From positions 744,001-808,000 of the forward strand of contig NZ_CP150900.1 of the NCBI RefSeq assembly GCF_038050405.1: 64,000 nucleotides of DNA, read 5' to 3'. This document shows, piece by piece, positions 1 through 9,779 of the stretch. Made by a program: the position numbers and the translations under genes. Source of the stretch: Paraburkholderia sp. IMGN_8 (GTDB lineage Bacteria > Pseudomonadota > Gammaproteobacteria > Burkholderiales > Burkholderiaceae). Within the stretch, counting starts at the first letter, position 1, and the number at the start of each line of letters is the position of its first letter. The notes below the pieces were generated by a model, which saw only the letters and a list, made by a program, of their open reading frames with translations, had not been told where the DNA came from and did not search any database.

Positions 1-120
1 GTCGCCGTGTTCCGGCAGGGCCGCATCGAGGCGCTGCTCGAAGGCGACGAGATCGACTCGAACGCCGTGATGACCTATGCAACAGCCGGCACCCGTGGAG
101 CAACACATGAACACGCCTAA
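1..120 (+). CDS. Sugar/polyol ABC transporter ATP-binding protein, C-terminal end (partial)
   Basis: Only the last 39 codons are in the window, reading through to TAA at 118-120. The tail ([18 protein letters not shown], then [10 protein letters not shown]) matches the end of RbsA/XylG-type tandem ATPases of ribose-class importers. It would energise the permease encoded next, whose preferred start lies inside this gene (14-nt overlap), a normal arrangement for such operons. Nothing can be said about the nucleotide-binding sites, which lie upstream of the window. Confidence 0.75.
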   Translation, partial: VAVFRQGRIEALLEGDEIDSNAVMTYATAGTRGATHEHA

Positions 121-1114
121 CCCTTCTTCTTCGCCGAGAACGTCGACCGTCAGCGGCAACGCCCCGGACGCTCCACTGCGTCTTACATGGACCGCTTTGA
201 AACGCTCGACGCTGTTCTATCCGTTCATCGGCTTGCTGGTGGTCTGCATCGTGATGGTGTTCGCAAGCGACAGTTTTCTATCCGGCGCGAATCTGGAGAA
301 CGTGCTGCGGCAGGTGTCGATCAACGCGATCATCGCCGTCGGTATGACGTGCGTGATCTTGACAGGCGGGATCGATCTGTCGGTTGGGTCGGTGATGGCG
401 CTGGCGGGTACGCTCGCCGCTGGTTTGATGGTCGCGGGGATGAATGCGGTGGCGGCGCTCGCGATCGGCGTTGCAGTCGGTCTGGGCTTCGGCGCGGCCA
501 ACGGGTTTTTCGTCGCGTTCGCCGGCATGCCGCCGATCATCGTCACGCTCGCGACGATGGGTATCGCGCGCGGTCTCGCACTGATCTACACCGGCGGCTA
601 CCCGATCGACGGTTTGCCGGACTGGGTCAGCTTCTTCGGCAGCGGCAAGATCCTCGGCATTCAGGCGCCGGTTGTGATCATGCTGGTGATCTATGCAATT
701 GCGTGGGTGTTGCTCGAACGCATGCCGTTCGGACGCTACGTGTACGCGATCGGCGGCAACGAACAGGCGACGCGCCTGTCCGGCGTGCGCGTGGCGCGCG
801 TGAAACTGATTGTCTACACGCTCGCCGGGTTGACTTCCGCTTTCGCCGCCATCGTGTTGACCGCGCGCTTGATGAGCGGCCAGCCGAACGCGGGCGTCGG
901 CTTCGAACTCGACGCCATCGCCGCGGTGGTAATGGGCGGTACCTCGATCTCCGGCGGACGTGGCTCGATCGTCGGCACGTTGATTGGTGCGCTGCTGCTC
1001 GGCGTGCTGAACAACGGCCTGAACATGGTCGGCGTGAACCCTTATGTGCAGAACGTGATCAAGGGCGGAATTATTTTGCTCGCGATTTACATCAGCCGCG
1101 ACCGCAGAAAGTAA
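107..1114 (+). CDS. Ribose-type ABC transporter permease
   Basis: Integral membrane permease of the RbsC/XylH/AraH family (BPD_transp_2), about 335 aa, with roughly eight to ten hydrophobic segments. The family signature [15 protein letters not shown] is visible near residue 90 and [19 protein letters not shown] near residue 275. I chose ATG 107 because GGAG lies six bases upstream; an in-frame ATG at 77 lacks this. It overlaps the upstream ATPase gene and is followed after 37 bp by a zinc dehydrogenase, so transporter and catabolic enzymes look co-transcribed. The periplasmic binding protein gene is not in view. The substrate is inferred, from the enzymes downstream, to be a polyol or pentulose-related sugar. 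Confidence 0.88.
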   Translation: MNTPNPSSSPRTSTVSGNAPDAPLRLTWTALKRSTLFYPFIGLLVVCIVMVFASDSFLSGANLENVLRQVSINAIIAVGMTCVILTGGIDLSVGSVMALAGTLAAGLMVAGMNAVAALAIGVAVGLGFGAANGFFVAFAGMPPIIVTLATMGIARGLALIYTGGYPIDGLPDWVSFFGSGKILGIQAPVVIMLVIYAIAWVLLERMPFGRYVYAIGGNEQATRLSGVRVARVKLIVYTLAGLTSAFAAIVLTARLMSGQPNAGVGFELDAIAAVVMGGTSISGGRGSIVGTLIGALLLGVLNNGLNMVGVNPYVQNVIKGGIILLAIYISRDRRK

Positions 1115-1151
1115 CGCTTCTCCGACTTCCCCTTTTTAGCAGGATCATGCA

Positions 1152-2252
1152 ATGACGAACCACTACGACTCGCAAACCGACCAGCAGAACATGACAGCCA
1201 TCGTCTGTCACGCGCCGAAAGACTACCGCGTCGAGCGGGTAACGAAGCCTCTTGCTCGCGCCCATGAACTGGTGATTCGCATCGCCGCATGCGGCATCTG
1301 CGCGAGCGATTGCAAATGCCACTCGGGCGCTAAGATGTTCTGGGGCGGCCCGAGCCCGTGGGTCAAAGCACCGGTGATTCCGGGCCACGAGTTCTTCGGT
1401 TTCGTCGAGGAAATCGGCGAAGGCGCGGCCGAACACTTCGGCGTGAAAATCGGCGACTGCGTGATCGCCGAACAGATCGTGCCGTGCGGCAAGTGCCGCT
1501 ATTGCAAATCCGGTCAGTACTGGATGTGCGAGGTGCACAACATCTTCGGCTTCCAGCGCGAAGTCGCCGACGGCGGCATGGCCGAGTACATGCGCATTCC
1601 GCCGACCGCGATCGTCCACCAGATCCCCGACGGCATCTCGCTCGAAGACGCCGCGATCATCGAGCCGTTGGCGTGTGCCATTCACACGGTAAATCGCGGC
1701 GACCTGCAACTCGATGACGTGGTGGTGATCGCGGGCGCCGGGCCGCTTGGTCTGATGATGACGCAGATCGCGCATCTGAAAACGCCGAAGAAACTGATCG
1801 TGATCGATCTGGTGGAAGAGCGCCTTGCGCTCGCGCGCGGATACGGCGCCGACGTGACGATCAATCCGAAGCAGGAAGACGCGTTGGCCATCATCCATTC
1901 GCTGACGGACGGCTACGGTTGCGACGTGTACATTGAAACGACCGGCGCGCCGATCGGCGTCAACCAGGGCATGGACCTGATTCGCAAGCTCGGGCGTTTC
2001 GTCGAGTTTTCGGTGTTCGGCGCAGAGACTACACTGGACTGGTCGGTGATCGGCGACCGCAAGGAACTCGACGTGCGCGGCGCGCATCTCGGGCCGTACT
2101 GTTATCCGATTGCGATCGATCTGCTGGCGCGTGGGCTTGTGACGTCGAAGGGCATTGTCACGCACGGCTTTTCGCTGGAAGAATGGGACGAGGCGATCAA
2201 GGTCGCGAACTCGCTCGACTCGATCAAGGTATTGATGAAGCCGCGTGCCTGA
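1152..2252 (+). CDS. Zinc-dependent medium-chain alcohol (polyol) dehydrogenase
   Basis: Medium-chain dehydrogenase of 366 aa. The catalytic-zinc cysteine is in GICASDCK, followed by PVIPGHEFFGFV (GHE motif). The structural-zinc lobe is CGKCRYCKSGQYWMC (four cysteines), and the NAD(P) Rossmann motif is VVIAGAGPLGLMM. It probably oxidises a sugar alcohol to a ketose; relatives include erythritol/L-threitol, sorbitol and threonine dehydrogenases, so the exact substrate is open. AGGA upstream supports the ATG at 1152. It lies between the importer permease and an FGGY kinase, which fits an uptake, oxidation and phosphorylation pathway. Confidence 0.85.
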   Translation: MTNHYDSQTDQQNMTAIVCHAPKDYRVERVTKPLARAHELVIRIAACGICASDCKCHSGAKMFWGGPSPWVKAPVIPGHEFFGFVEEIGEGAAEHFGVKIGDCVIAEQIVPCGKCRYCKSGQYWMCEVHNIFGFQREVADGGMAEYMRIPPTAIVHQIPDGISLEDAAIIEPLACAIHTVNRGDLQLDDVVVIAGAGPLGLMMTQIAHLKTPKKLIVIDLVEERLALARGYGADVTINPKQEDALAIIHSLTDGYGCDVYIETTGAPIGVNQGMDLIRKLGRFVEFSVFGAETTLDWSVIGDRKELDVRGAHLGPYCYPIAIDLLARGLVTSKGIVTHGFSLEEWDEAIKVANSLDSIKVLMKPRA

Positions 2253-2289
2253 GCGTTCGTGGAACAAGCGGCACATAAACGGAGACTGT

Positions 2290-3834
2290 ATGGACTACGT
2301 CATCGGCGTCGATATCGGCACGCAGAGCACCAAAGCGCTGCTGGTCGATCAGCACGGCGCGATCGTCGCGCAGCATGCGTCGGGCTATCAGCCGGATACG
2401 CCCAAGCCGCTATGGGCTGAACAGTGGCCGGCGGTGTGGTTGAAGGCGGTGGTGGCGTGCATCGCCGCGTGCGTGGAGAAAGCGAAAACGGCGGGCGTCG
2501 CGGCGAAGTCGATCAAGGCGGTGTGCGTGAGCAGCCTGTACGGCGGCTCCGGCATTCCAGTCGATAGCGACATGCGGCCGCTCTATCCGTGTCTGATCTG
2601 GATGGACCGGCGCGCCACCGACCAGGTCGAATGGGTGCGCAACAACGTCGATCTCGAACGCCTCTATACGATTACCGGCAATGGCGTGGACAGCTATTAC
2701 GGCTACACGAAGATGCTGTGGCTGCGCGATCGCGAGCCGGACGTGTGGGCGCATACGCGCTATTTCCTGCCACCCAATGCGTATGTGATCTACACGCTGA
2801 CCGGCGAGGTTGCCGTCGACCATAGCTCGGCGGGCAACATCGGCGGCATCTACGACATCGCGAAGCGCGACTGGTCGGATGAAGCGCTCGACATGCTCGG
2901 CATTCCCGCGACGATGATGCCGGAGCGGCTGGTGGAATCGTCGGACGTGGTGGGTGGATTGCTGTCGCAGTGGACCGAACAGCTGGGACTGGCGGCGGGC
3001 ACGGCAATCGTCGCGGGCGGCGTCGACGCAGCTGTGGCGACGTTTGCTGCGGGCGTCACGCGCGCGGGGCAGCATGTCGCGATGATCGGCACGAGTATGT
3101 GCTGGGGCTATATCAATCAGAGCGTCGATGCACGGCATGGTTTGATCAGCATGCCGCATGTGTTCAACGGGCAGCGCGACATCTACATTTTCGGCGGCGC
3201 GATTACGGCGGGTGCGTCGGTGACGTGGTATCGCGAGCAGTTCTGCCACGCGGAGACTGAAGCGGCACGTGCGACGCCGCATGGTGATCCGCATCGTTTG
3301 CTCGAAGAAGCTGCTTCTGGGATTCCAGCGGGTGCCGACGGCGTGGTGTTTTTGCCGTATCTGATGGGCGAGCGCAGTCCGGTGTGGGATGCCAGGGCGA
3401 GCGGGGCGTTTGTCGGCTTGAGCCTCTTTCACACGCGGGCGCATCTGTATCGAGCGGTTCTCGAGGGCGTGTCCTTCGCGCTGAAACACAACATTGAAGC
3501 GGGACGTAAAGGCGCGCAATCGCTGGATGACAAGTTGATCGTGGTGGGCGGCGCCACGCATTCGGATTTGTGGATGCAAATCATTGCGGACGTTACCGGC
3601 TATCCGGTGTACACGATCGAGCAGGAGGTGGAGGCAGCGATGGGTGCGGCGTTGCTGGCCGCGGTGGGTGTCGGGTTGATTTCGCGCGAAGAAGCGCAGG
3701 GCGGGTGGGTGACGCTGATCGAGCGCGCTGAGCCAGACGTGCGGCGAATGGTTTTGTATGAAGAGCGATTTGGCGTTTACGCGGATTTGTATCCGGCGTT
3801 GAAGCCAGTCATGCATCGGCTGCAGACATCATGA
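2290..3834 (+). CDS. FGGY-family carbohydrate kinase
   Basis: ATP-dependent sugar kinase of about 514 aa, in the xylulokinase/FGGY group. The N-terminal phosphate-binding loop reads DIGTQSTKALLVD. The C-terminal domain carries GVSFALKHNIE and the adenosine-motif region VVGGATHSDLWMQIIADVTG. I chose ATG 2290 because GGAG sits five bases upstream; the longer ORF from 2245 adds residues with no family similarity. It ends in an ATGA overlap with the downstream SDR gene, implying translational coupling. It likely phosphorylates the ketose produced by the neighbouring dehydrogenase. Whether that is a pentulose or a tetrulose cannot be decided from sequence alone. Confidence 0.85.
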   Translation: MDYVIGVDIGTQSTKALLVDQHGAIVAQHASGYQPDTPKPLWAEQWPAVWLKAVVACIAACVEKAKTAGVAAKSIKAVCVSSLYGGSGIPVDSDMRPLYPCLIWMDRRATDQVEWVRNNVDLERLYTITGNGVDSYYGYTKMLWLRDREPDVWAHTRYFLPPNAYVIYTLTGEVAVDHSSAGNIGGIYDIAKRDWSDEALDMLGIPATMMPERLVESSDVVGGLLSQWTEQLGLAAGTAIVAGGVDAAVATFAAGVTRAGQHVAMIGTSMCWGYINQSVDARHGLISMPHVFNGQRDIYIFGGAITAGASVTWYREQFCHAETEAARATPHGDPHRLLEEAASGIPAGADGVVFLPYLMGERSPVWDARASGAFVGLSLFHTRAHLYRAVLEGVSFALKHNIEAGRKGAQSLDDKLIVVGGATHSDLWMQIIADVTGYPVYTIEQEVEAAMGAALLAAVGVGLISREEAQGGWVTLIERAEPDVRRMVLYEERFGVYADLYPALKPVMHRLQTS

Positions 3835-4568
3835 ATGCTACTTTTGATTTTTCGGGCAAGTCGATTCTGGTCACGGGTGCATCGAGCGGCATTGGACGGG
3901 CGACCGTCGAGGTGTTGTGCGCTTCCGGCGCGAGTGTGGTTGCGGCGGCGCGCAATGTGAATGAGTTGGCGCGATTGGCTGAGGAAACGGGCTGCGAGCC
4001 GTTGGTGCTCGATGTGAGCGATGAATCCGCAATTGACGATGCATTGGGTTCGCTCGATGCATTCGACGGGCTCGTGAACTGTGCGGGAATTGCTTTGCTC
4101 GAGCGCGCCGTTGATACCACGGGTGCTAGTTTTGATCGAGTAATGGCGGTGAATGCGCGGGGAGCGGTGTTGGTTGCCAGGCACGTGGCCCGCGGGATGA
4201 TTGGCGCTAAGCGCGCTGGCAGTATCGTGAATGTTTCTAGTCAAGCTGCACTTGTGGCGCTGGATGATCATTTGAGCTATTCGGCTTCCAAGGCGGCGCT
4301 TGATGCTGTTACTCGCTCTTTGTGCATCGAGCTTGGGGCTTTTGGCATTCGCGCTAATAGTGTCAATCCGACGGTTACGTTGACACCTATGGCTGTGCAG
4401 GCATGGAGTGATCCGGCTAAGCGGGAGCCCGCTTTGATGGCTATACCTATGAGGCGCTTCGCTGAGCCTTTTGAAGTGGCAATGCCGGTTTGTTTTTTGC
4501 TCAGTGAGGCGGCTTCTATGATTAGTGGGGTTTGTTTGCCGGTCGATGGAGGGTATACCGCTAGGTGA
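3831..4568 (+). CDS. SDR oxidoreductase, L-xylulose/dicarbonyl reductase-like
   Basis: Classical short-chain dehydrogenase of 245 aa: cofactor motif TGASSGIG, NCAG, catalytic Ser in NVSSQ, YSASK catalytic pair. The stretch SVNPTVTLTPM followed by WSDPAK closely resembles animal L-xylulose reductase (DCXR), which interconverts a ketose and a polyol. It overlaps the kinase stop by four bases. The last 130 bases are unusually rich in G and T on the coding strand (C about 18%, T about 34% by hand count over 4441-4568), unlike the start of the operon. The gene ends directly against the inverted-repeat element. Confidence 0.85.
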   Translation: MNATFDFSGKSILVTGASSGIGRATVEVLCASGASVVAAARNVNELARLAEETGCEPLVLDVSDESAIDDALGSLDAFDGLVNCAGIALLERAVDTTGASFDRVMAVNARGAVLVARHVARGMIGAKRAGSIVNVSSQAALVALDDHLSYSASKAALDAVTRSLCIELGAFGIRANSVNPTVTLTPMAVQAWSDPAKREPALMAIPMRRFAEPFEVAMPVCFLLSEAASMISGVCLPVDGGYTAR

Positions 4569-5347
4569 CGTTTTTTTGCCTTCGCGGCGCTATGGTTGTT
4601 GTGCCTACGGCGTTGCCTTTCCTTGCTTTGTTATTGGTTTATTAGCGTTCCCCCTGTGCGGGGGGGCACCTACTTTTCTTTGCCGGCCGCAAAGAAAAGT
4701 AGGCAAAAGAAAGCGGCTCAAACCGCCAATTCTTAAGCGGGTCCCCTGGCTTGGAGGAGGTAGTGGAGCATCTGGAATCGGTGTTCTCGCGCACTCCGCG
4801 CCTGTGACAAGGCAGTCATTCTTCCGGCGGCGCTGCGCGCGCCGCAGCGGTACTTCATCAGACCGCCAGGCAGTTTTGGCGCCTGCACGTGGAATCCGTG
4901 TTCTCGCACATTTAGCGTTGGTGACAAGGCAGCCATTCTTCCCGCCTCGCACTGCGTGCTCGCCGGAACGGTCTGCCAGGCGAAGCAGTGGATTCGTTTT
5001 GGTTCGGTGGGAGCGCTCGGCTTCGTCTCGGCGATGTCCCGGTGGGAAATGAGGTGAGGCTGGCTTGGTGAGCTTGCGAATGCGGTGCTGCACGTAATGT
5101 GGAAATGCATAAACGCACGGCCTGCAGGTCACGGCACAGATGAAACCGCGCAAGCCAGAATCGCCCGCTGGTTTGGTGAAGTACCGCTACGGCGCGCGTA
5201 GCGCCGCCGGAAGTATGACTGCCTTGTCATTGACGTGGAATGTGCGAGAACACAGATTCCAGATGCTCCACTACCTCCTCCAAGCCAGGGGACCCGCTTA
5301 GCATTAGCGGTTTGAGCCGCTTTCTTTGCTTACTTTCTTTGCGGCGG

Positions 5348-6615
5348 TGTATAGACCGGGGACATGATTGACAAACGTGCGGAGACATCGTTGACACTTT
5401 ATGGTCAGTGATTCTCGCTCCTCAGGTCAAGGGTGAGGATGCGGTGATGTGCAAACCAGAATTCAAATACGCCGTCTTCGCCCACCTTTGCGCGTGCCGC
5501 AACCGGCAGTCCATAAAGTGCGTTCGAGACCTTAAGTTTCCGTCCCTTAAAGCGTAGCTGGCCATCTGACCTGACTCGTAGCACCACGTCGTCCGGGCCG
5601 TATTCAGGCTCCTGCAGGATCGATGGATACGCCCGGGGGCTGGGCTTGTAACGGCTGACCGGCGTGTCCATGCCAATCGCCTCGTGCGGACGTTCGCAGT
5701 TATACACGGTGCGCCAGCGGTCCAGTTCCTGTTGCACGTGCTCCTGCGTAGCGAAGCTTCGTCCGTTCAGCACTTCAGCCTTCAACGTACGGTGAAACCG
5801 CTCATCCTTGCCATTGGTCTGCGGGTGATACGGCCGGCTGTAGCTGATACGGATACCCAGCCGGATCAGCCAGACGGCCAGCTCGGTAAGCTGCCCCGGA
5901 CTGCTGGGCGAACCCCACGGCGAGCCGTTATCGGTGTTGATGCGCAACGGCAGGCCGTAGTGCCCAAACGCCTCACGTAATCCCGCCTGCACGGTCGAGG
6001 TGTCCGTCGGCCCGCAGGCACGCAGCAGGATGCTGAAACGCGAGTGGTCGTCCAGCACCGTCAGGGGGCTGCAACGCTGCTTCTGGAGGGTATCGAAGTG
6101 ACCCTTGAAATCCATCTGCCAGAGTACGTTGGGCTGCTCGTGTTCAAAGCGCTTCCACGGTTCGCTCATTGCTGAATCGGTCGGCAGGATCAGGTTATGC
6201 CGGTGCAGGATGTCGGTCACGGTGCTGGGCTGCGGCACCGCCTCAAAGCCCAGATCCTGCAGGCGCCGACTGATCTTGCGCCCGCCCCAGCGCGGATGGG
6301 CCTGGCGCAGCCGCACCACTTCCTGCTCCATGGCAGCGGGAGTCTTCAAGGGGCTGGTGGCTGGGCGCCGTGATTGATCTGACAGCGCGTTCTCGCCACG
6401 CTTAAGCCATTTGTAGCCGGTCTGCCGGCTGATGTTGAAGCGCTGGCACAACTCGGTGATCGTCAGGGTGTCCTGACTGGCCAGATGAACAAATTCCTGT
6501 CGGAGGCTCATGGTGTCTCTTGCGTTCCAGGGCATGGTCGGGACCGGGCGTTTTAATACCCGGAAGTGTCAACCATGTCCCCGCACACCTGTCAGCTATG
6601 TCCCCGGTCTATACA
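5348..6615 (-). mobile_element. IS481-family insertion sequence, copy 1
   Basis: 1268-bp element with about 50-bp imperfect terminal inverted repeats starting TGTATAGACCGGGGACAT (5348-5397 and 6566-6615; 42 of 50 positions match by eye). Each end holds two copies of a GACATnrTTGACA-like block, probably transposase sites. It is flanked by a 6-bp duplication CGGCGG (5342-5347 and 6616-6621). Removing the IS and one CGGCGG restores a perfect hairpin with arms CTTACTTTCTTTG and CAAAGAAAGTAAG. Copy 2 at 57631-58898 has the same length and orientation. Confidence 0.92.
5405..6535 (-). CDS. IS481-family transposase (copy 1)
   Basis: DDE transposase of 376 aa. The N-terminal helix-turn-helix is near residues 25-50 (TITELCQRFNISRQTGYKWL). 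The rve integrase-like core carries the expected acidic residues: Asp in WQMDFKGHF, Asp in INTDNGSPWG, Glu in GKDERFHRTLKAEV. The frame is intact, so it is potentially active. A second in-frame Met eight codons in (MSLRQEF) is an alternative start. The protein is identical to the copy at 57688-58818. Confidence 0.93.
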   Translation of the reverse strand: MPWNARDTMSLRQEFVHLASQDTLTITELCQRFNISRQTGYKWLKRGENALSDQSRRPATSPLKTPAAMEQEVVRLRQAHPRWGGRKISRRLQDLGFEAVPQPSTVTDILHRHNLILPTDSAMSEPWKRFEHEQPNVLWQMDFKGHFDTLQKQRCSPLTVLDDHSRFSILLRACGPTDTSTVQAGLREAFGHYGLPLRINTDNGSPWGSPSSPGQLTELAVWLIRLGIRISYSRPYHPQTNGKDERFHRTLKAEVLNGRSFATQEHVQQELDRWRTVYNCERPHEAIGMDTPVSRYKPSPRAYPSILQEPEYGPDDVVLRVRSDGQLRFKGRKLKVSNALYGLPVAARAKVGEDGVFEFWFAHHRILTLDLRSENH

Positions 6616-6794
6616 CGGCGGCAAAGAAAGTAAGTGCCTGCCCCGCACAGGGGCGACGCTAATAAACCAATAACAAATCAAGGAAAGGCAACGCCGTAGG
6701 CACACAGACAAAAGCGCCGCGAAAGGCAAAAAAGCAAGGAAAGGCCACTGCCGTAGGCGAACACCCCAACCAGGCGCTACGCGCAAAAATTCCC

Positions 6795-7721
6795 CTATAA
6801 CATAGTCCTCACATGCCAAAGCTCAGGAAACAAAACCACATCCAGCATCTTGCGCAGATACGGCGCGCCACTAGTCCCGCCCGTACCCTGCTTAAACCCA
6901 ATAATCCTCTCAACAGTAGTCACATGCCGGAACCGCCATTGGCGAAAAGCATCCTCGAGATCGACGAGCTCCTCAGCCATCTCATACAACTCCCAATGCT
7001 GCGAAGGATTCCGATAAACCTCCAGCCAGGCCGCTTCGACAGAAGCATCATGGATAGTAGGCTGAGTCCAATCCCGCTCCAACCTGGAAGGTGAAATAGC
7101 AAACCCACGTCGAGCCAGCAGCCGAACTACCTCATCATAAAAAGAAGGCGCTTCAAGCGAAGCCTTAACCTCGGCAAAAATCTCAGCCCGATGCGCATGC
7201 GGCTTCAGCATCTGCTCATTCTTATTCCCCAGCAAAAACTCGATCTGCCGATACTGATAAGACTGAAACCCGGAAGAACTACCCAAATAAGGCCGCATCG
7301 CCGTGTACTCGGACGGCGTCATCGTCGCGAGAACACTCCATGCCTGAACGAGCTGCTCCATGATTCGCGATACGCGAGCGAGCATCTTGAACGCCGGCGG
7401 CAACTCATCGCGATGCACCGCCTTCAGCGCGGCGCGCAACTCATACAACGCGAGCTTCATCCACAGTTCGCTCGTCTGATGCTGAATGATGAACAACATC
7501 TCGTTGTGATCCGGAGACAAAGGATGCTGCGCATCCAGCACCGTCCCCAGCGACAGGTAATCGCCGTAACTCATCGATTCCGAGAAATCGAGTTGCGCGT
7601 CGTGCCAGCCATCGTCTGAAGCGGCACCAGCAGAAGCAGCCGCGCCGCTACCATGCCCAAACGGACACCCCTGCGCCGGTTTCTCTTCCGGCAGTCCCGG
7701 CGTTTGCATGTGATCGGTCAT
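6795..7721 (-). CDS. kynA: Tryptophan 2,3-dioxygenase
   Basis: Haem enzyme that opens the indole ring of L-tryptophan to N-formylkynurenine, the first step of the kynurenine pathway. It is 308 aa. Recognisable segments are [50 protein letters not shown] and [14 protein letters not shown] with GTGGTSG; the His in FRH is the likely proximal haem ligand. It is the last gene of kynB-kynU-kynA, 10 bp after kynU. The coding strand of the last 150 bases is G/T-rich (C about 18%) as it nears the inverted-repeat element. Confidence 0.96.
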   Translation of the reverse strand: MTDHMQTPGLPEEKPAQGCPFGHGSGAAASAGAASDDGWHDAQLDFSESMSYGDYLSLGTVLDAQHPLSPDHNEMLFIIQHQTSELWMKLALYELRAALKAVHRDELPPAFKMLARVSRIMEQLVQAWSVLATMTPSEYTAMRPYLGSSSGFQSYQYRQIEFLLGNKNEQMLKPHAHRAEIFAEVKASLEAPSFYDEVVRLLARRGFAISPSRLERDWTQPTIHDASVEAAWLEVYRNPSQHWELYEMAEELVDLEDAFRQWRFRHVTTVERIIGFKQGTGGTSGAPYLRKMLDVVLFPELWHVRTML

Positions 7722-7731
7722 CGCGTGCTCC

Positions 7732-8982
7732 TCAGGTCACAGCGCCGCGTGCGGCAAATTCAGGTGCCCGCCAGGTCTCTTGCGTCAGCACCTCGCGCAG
7801 CGTTTCCACTGCGTCCCACACATCGACAAAGCGCGTATACAGCGGCGTAAATCCAAACCGCAACACATGCGGCTCGCGATAGTCGCCGATCACACCACGC
7901 GCGATCAGCGCCTGCATTACTTCATAACCATGCGGATGCTCGAAGCTCGCATGCGAGCCGCGTTGCGCGTGCTCACGCGGCGTCACGAGCTTCAAGGGAA
8001 ACTCGCCGCAGCGCGCTTCAACGAGTTCGATGAACAGATCGGTCAGCGCGAGCGACTTCGCGCGGATCGTCTGCATATCCGTCTGCAGGAACACGTCGAG
8101 CCCGCATTCGACCAGCGACATCGACACCATCGGCTGCGTGCCGCACAAGAAGCGGCCAATACCGTCATCGGGTTGATACGCCGGGTCCATTTTGAACGGC
8201 GCGCGATGCCCCCACCAGCCGGACAACGGTTGCGCAAACTCGTTCTGGTGACGCTGCGGCACCCACACGAACGCCGGCGAACCCGGGCCGCCGTTCAGAT
8301 ACTTATACGTGCAGCCCACCGCGTAGTCCGCACCGACACCATTCAGGTCGACCGGCACCGCGCCCGCCGAATGGGCGAGGTCCCATAGCGCAAGCGCGCC
8401 CTTGTCCTGAATCAGCTTGGTGAGCGCGGCCATGTCGTGCATGTAGCCGGTGCGGTAGTTCACGTGCGTAATCATCGCGATGGCGGTGTCGTCGCCGATC
8501 GCGGCGGGCAGCTCGGACGGATCGTCGACGAGACGCAATTCATATCCGCGGTCGAGCTGTTCGATCAGCCCTTGCGCGATGTACAGGTCGGTCGGGAAAT
8601 TCGAACGCTCCGAGACGATCACGCGGCGCTTGGGATCGCGCGCGTTTGCCAACCGCACGGCAGCCGATAAAAGCTTGAACAGATTGATCGAAATCGTATC
8701 GGTGACGACCACTTCGTTTTCCGCCGCACCGATCAGCGGTGCGAGCTTGTTGCCAAGGCGGCGCGGTAATTCGAACCAGCCGGCGGTGTTCCAGCTGCGG
8801 ATCAGGCCTTCGCCCCATTCGGCGGCGATCACGGTCTGCGCGCGTTGGGCGGCGGCAGACGGCGGCACGCCGAGCGAGTTGCCGTCGAGGTAAATGGTGT
8901 CCGGCGACAGCGCGAACTGGTCGCGCAGTGGGGCGAGCGGGTCGGCGCGGTCGAGCGCCAGTGCTTCGTCACGGTGGTTCAT
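7732..8982 (-). CDS. kynU: Kynureninase
   Basis: PLP enzyme that cleaves kynurenine to anthranilate and alanine. The visible family segments are [11 protein letters not shown] at the N-terminus, [14 protein letters not shown], the aspartate region [25 protein letters not shown], and [16 protein letters not shown] with the PLP-binding lysine. I chose ATG 8982 (416 aa, the usual family length). The open frame runs on to 9060, but that extension is unlike kynureninase and overlaps kynB. The gene is 28 bp downstream of kynB and 10 bp upstream of kynA. Confidence 0.95.
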   Translation of the reverse strand: MNHRDEALALDRADPLAPLRDQFALSPDTIYLDGNSLGVPPSAAAQRAQTVIAAEWGEGLIRSWNTAGWFELPRRLGNKLAPLIGAAENEVVVTDTISINLFKLLSAAVRLANARDPKRRVIVSERSNFPTDLYIAQGLIEQLDRGYELRLVDDPSELPAAIGDDTAIAMITHVNYRTGYMHDMAALTKLIQDKGALALWDLAHSAGAVPVDLNGVGADYAVGCTYKYLNGGPGSPAFVWVPQRHQNEFAQPLSGWWGHRAPFKMDPAYQPDDGIGRFLCGTQPMVSMSLVECGLDVFLQTDMQTIRAKSLALTDLFIELVEARCGEFPLKLVTPREHAQRGSHASFEHPHGYEVMQALIARGVIGDYREPHVLRFGFTPLYTRFVDVWDAVETLREVLTQETWRAPEFAARGAVT

Positions 8983-9010
8983 GGTGGTCCAGTCAGAGAG
9001 ATAAGAGAAA

Positions 9011-9649
9011 TCAGAGCGATTCGGGCAGAGCGCGCAACACGGCGCGCACGGGGCTCGCATCGAGCGTGGTCAGCTTGAGCGGCAGCGCGATCAGTTCGTA
9101 GTCGCCGGGCGCAACGGCATCCAGCACGATGCCTTCGAGAATCGCCATCCGATGCGCACGGATCCGGTGATGCGCATCCATCGTCTTCGATTCCTGCGGG
9201 TCGAGCGACGGCGTGTCGATGCCGATCAGCTTGACGCCACGAGCAGCCAGCAGGTCGATCGTTTCCGGCGCGACCGCGCAGAAAGCGCTGTCCCAGGCGG
9301 CGGTCGGTGCGTTTTTGTAAGTGCGCAGTAAGACGCGCGGCGGCAGATCGTCGAGCGAGCCGGCCAGGTGTTGTGGCGTCACAACAGGCGAGGCGCCGAT
9401 GCAGTGAATCACGCGGCAGCGGCCAAGGTAAGCGTCGAGCGGCACCTGGCCGATCGCGGCGCCTTCGGCGTCGTAGTGCAACGGCGCGTCGGTGTGGGCG
9501 CCGGTGTGCGGCGACAGTGTCAGCCGCGCGACGTTGACGGGCGAGCCCGCCTCCATGCGCCACACGCGTTCGATACCGACCGGCGTATCGCCCGGCCAGA
9601 CGGGCGTCGCGGTATCGACGGCGGGGGTGATGTCCCAGAGTGTGTCCAT
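9011..9649 (-). CDS. kynB: Kynurenine formamidase (arylformamidase)
   Basis: Metal-dependent cyclase-type hydrolase of 212 aa that converts N-formylkynurenine to kynurenine and formate. The KynB metal motif HTGAHTDAP is clear near residue 48, and [10 protein letters not shown] is the second conserved segment. GGAG lies just before the ATG. It is the first gene of kynBUA, divergent from the Lrp-type gene kynR with about 130 bp between starts. With KynA and KynU it takes tryptophan to anthranilate. Confidence 0.96.
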   Translation of the reverse strand: MDTLWDITPAVDTATPVWPGDTPVGIERVWRMEAGSPVNVARLTLSPHTGAHTDAPLHYDAEGAAIGQVPLDAYLGRCRVIHCIGASPVVTPQHLAGSLDDLPPRVLLRTYKNAPTAAWDSAFCAVAPETIDLLAARGVKLIGIDTPSLDPQESKTMDAHHRIRAHRMAILEGIVLDAVAPGDYELIALPLKLTTLDASPVRAVLRALPESL

Positions 9650-9779
9650 GTCTCCATCGGCGATGTGTGTCTATTGGGGAATGATAGGCGGCTTGTCGCG
9701 AAATGTGATTGCGAAAAAATCTCCTTCTTAGCCTTGTCTTGGAACATAATTTGAGTCAAATGGGAAAGGGAGACCGAAT
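9650..9779. promoter_or_regulatory. kynB/kynR divergent control region
   Basis: Shared intergenic region between divergent kynBUA and kynR. A 13-bp palindrome ATTTGAGTCAAAT lies at 9749-9761, 18 bp before the kynR start, in an AT-rich stretch. A second partly symmetric TCGC-n11-GCGA block lies near 9694-9713. Lrp/AsnC proteins commonly bind such degenerate symmetric sites, so these are candidate KynR sites. That assignment is inference. Confidence 0.4.

Larger units (their letters stand above)
4571..6794. repeat. Large inverted-repeat element A, interrupted by IS copy 1
   Basis: This fills the gap between the convergent SDR and kynA genes. The left arm (about 4571-4870) and right arm (about 5178-5347, continued at 6616-6794 after the IS) are reverse complements of each other. 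Shared blocks include CCTACTTTTCTTTG hairpin arms, GCGGGTCCCCTGGCTTGGAG, GGAGCATCTGGAATC, TGACAAGGCAGTCATTCTTC and the outer GCCTACGGCGTTGCC. An intact hairpin lies at 4669-4703 (15-bp arms, 5-base loop CGGCC). The middle (4876-5150) contains further diverged copies of the TGACAAGGCAG block. No protein-coding signal is convincing. The position suggests a two-sided transcription terminator. A related element lies at 56857-59072. Confidence 0.8.

Noticed and set aside
4605..5153. 182-codon frame in repeat element A
   Set aside because: It follows the repeats, is Arg/Pro-rich with internal duplication mirroring the DNA, and has no homolog-like motif. The protein changes wherever the repeat changes.
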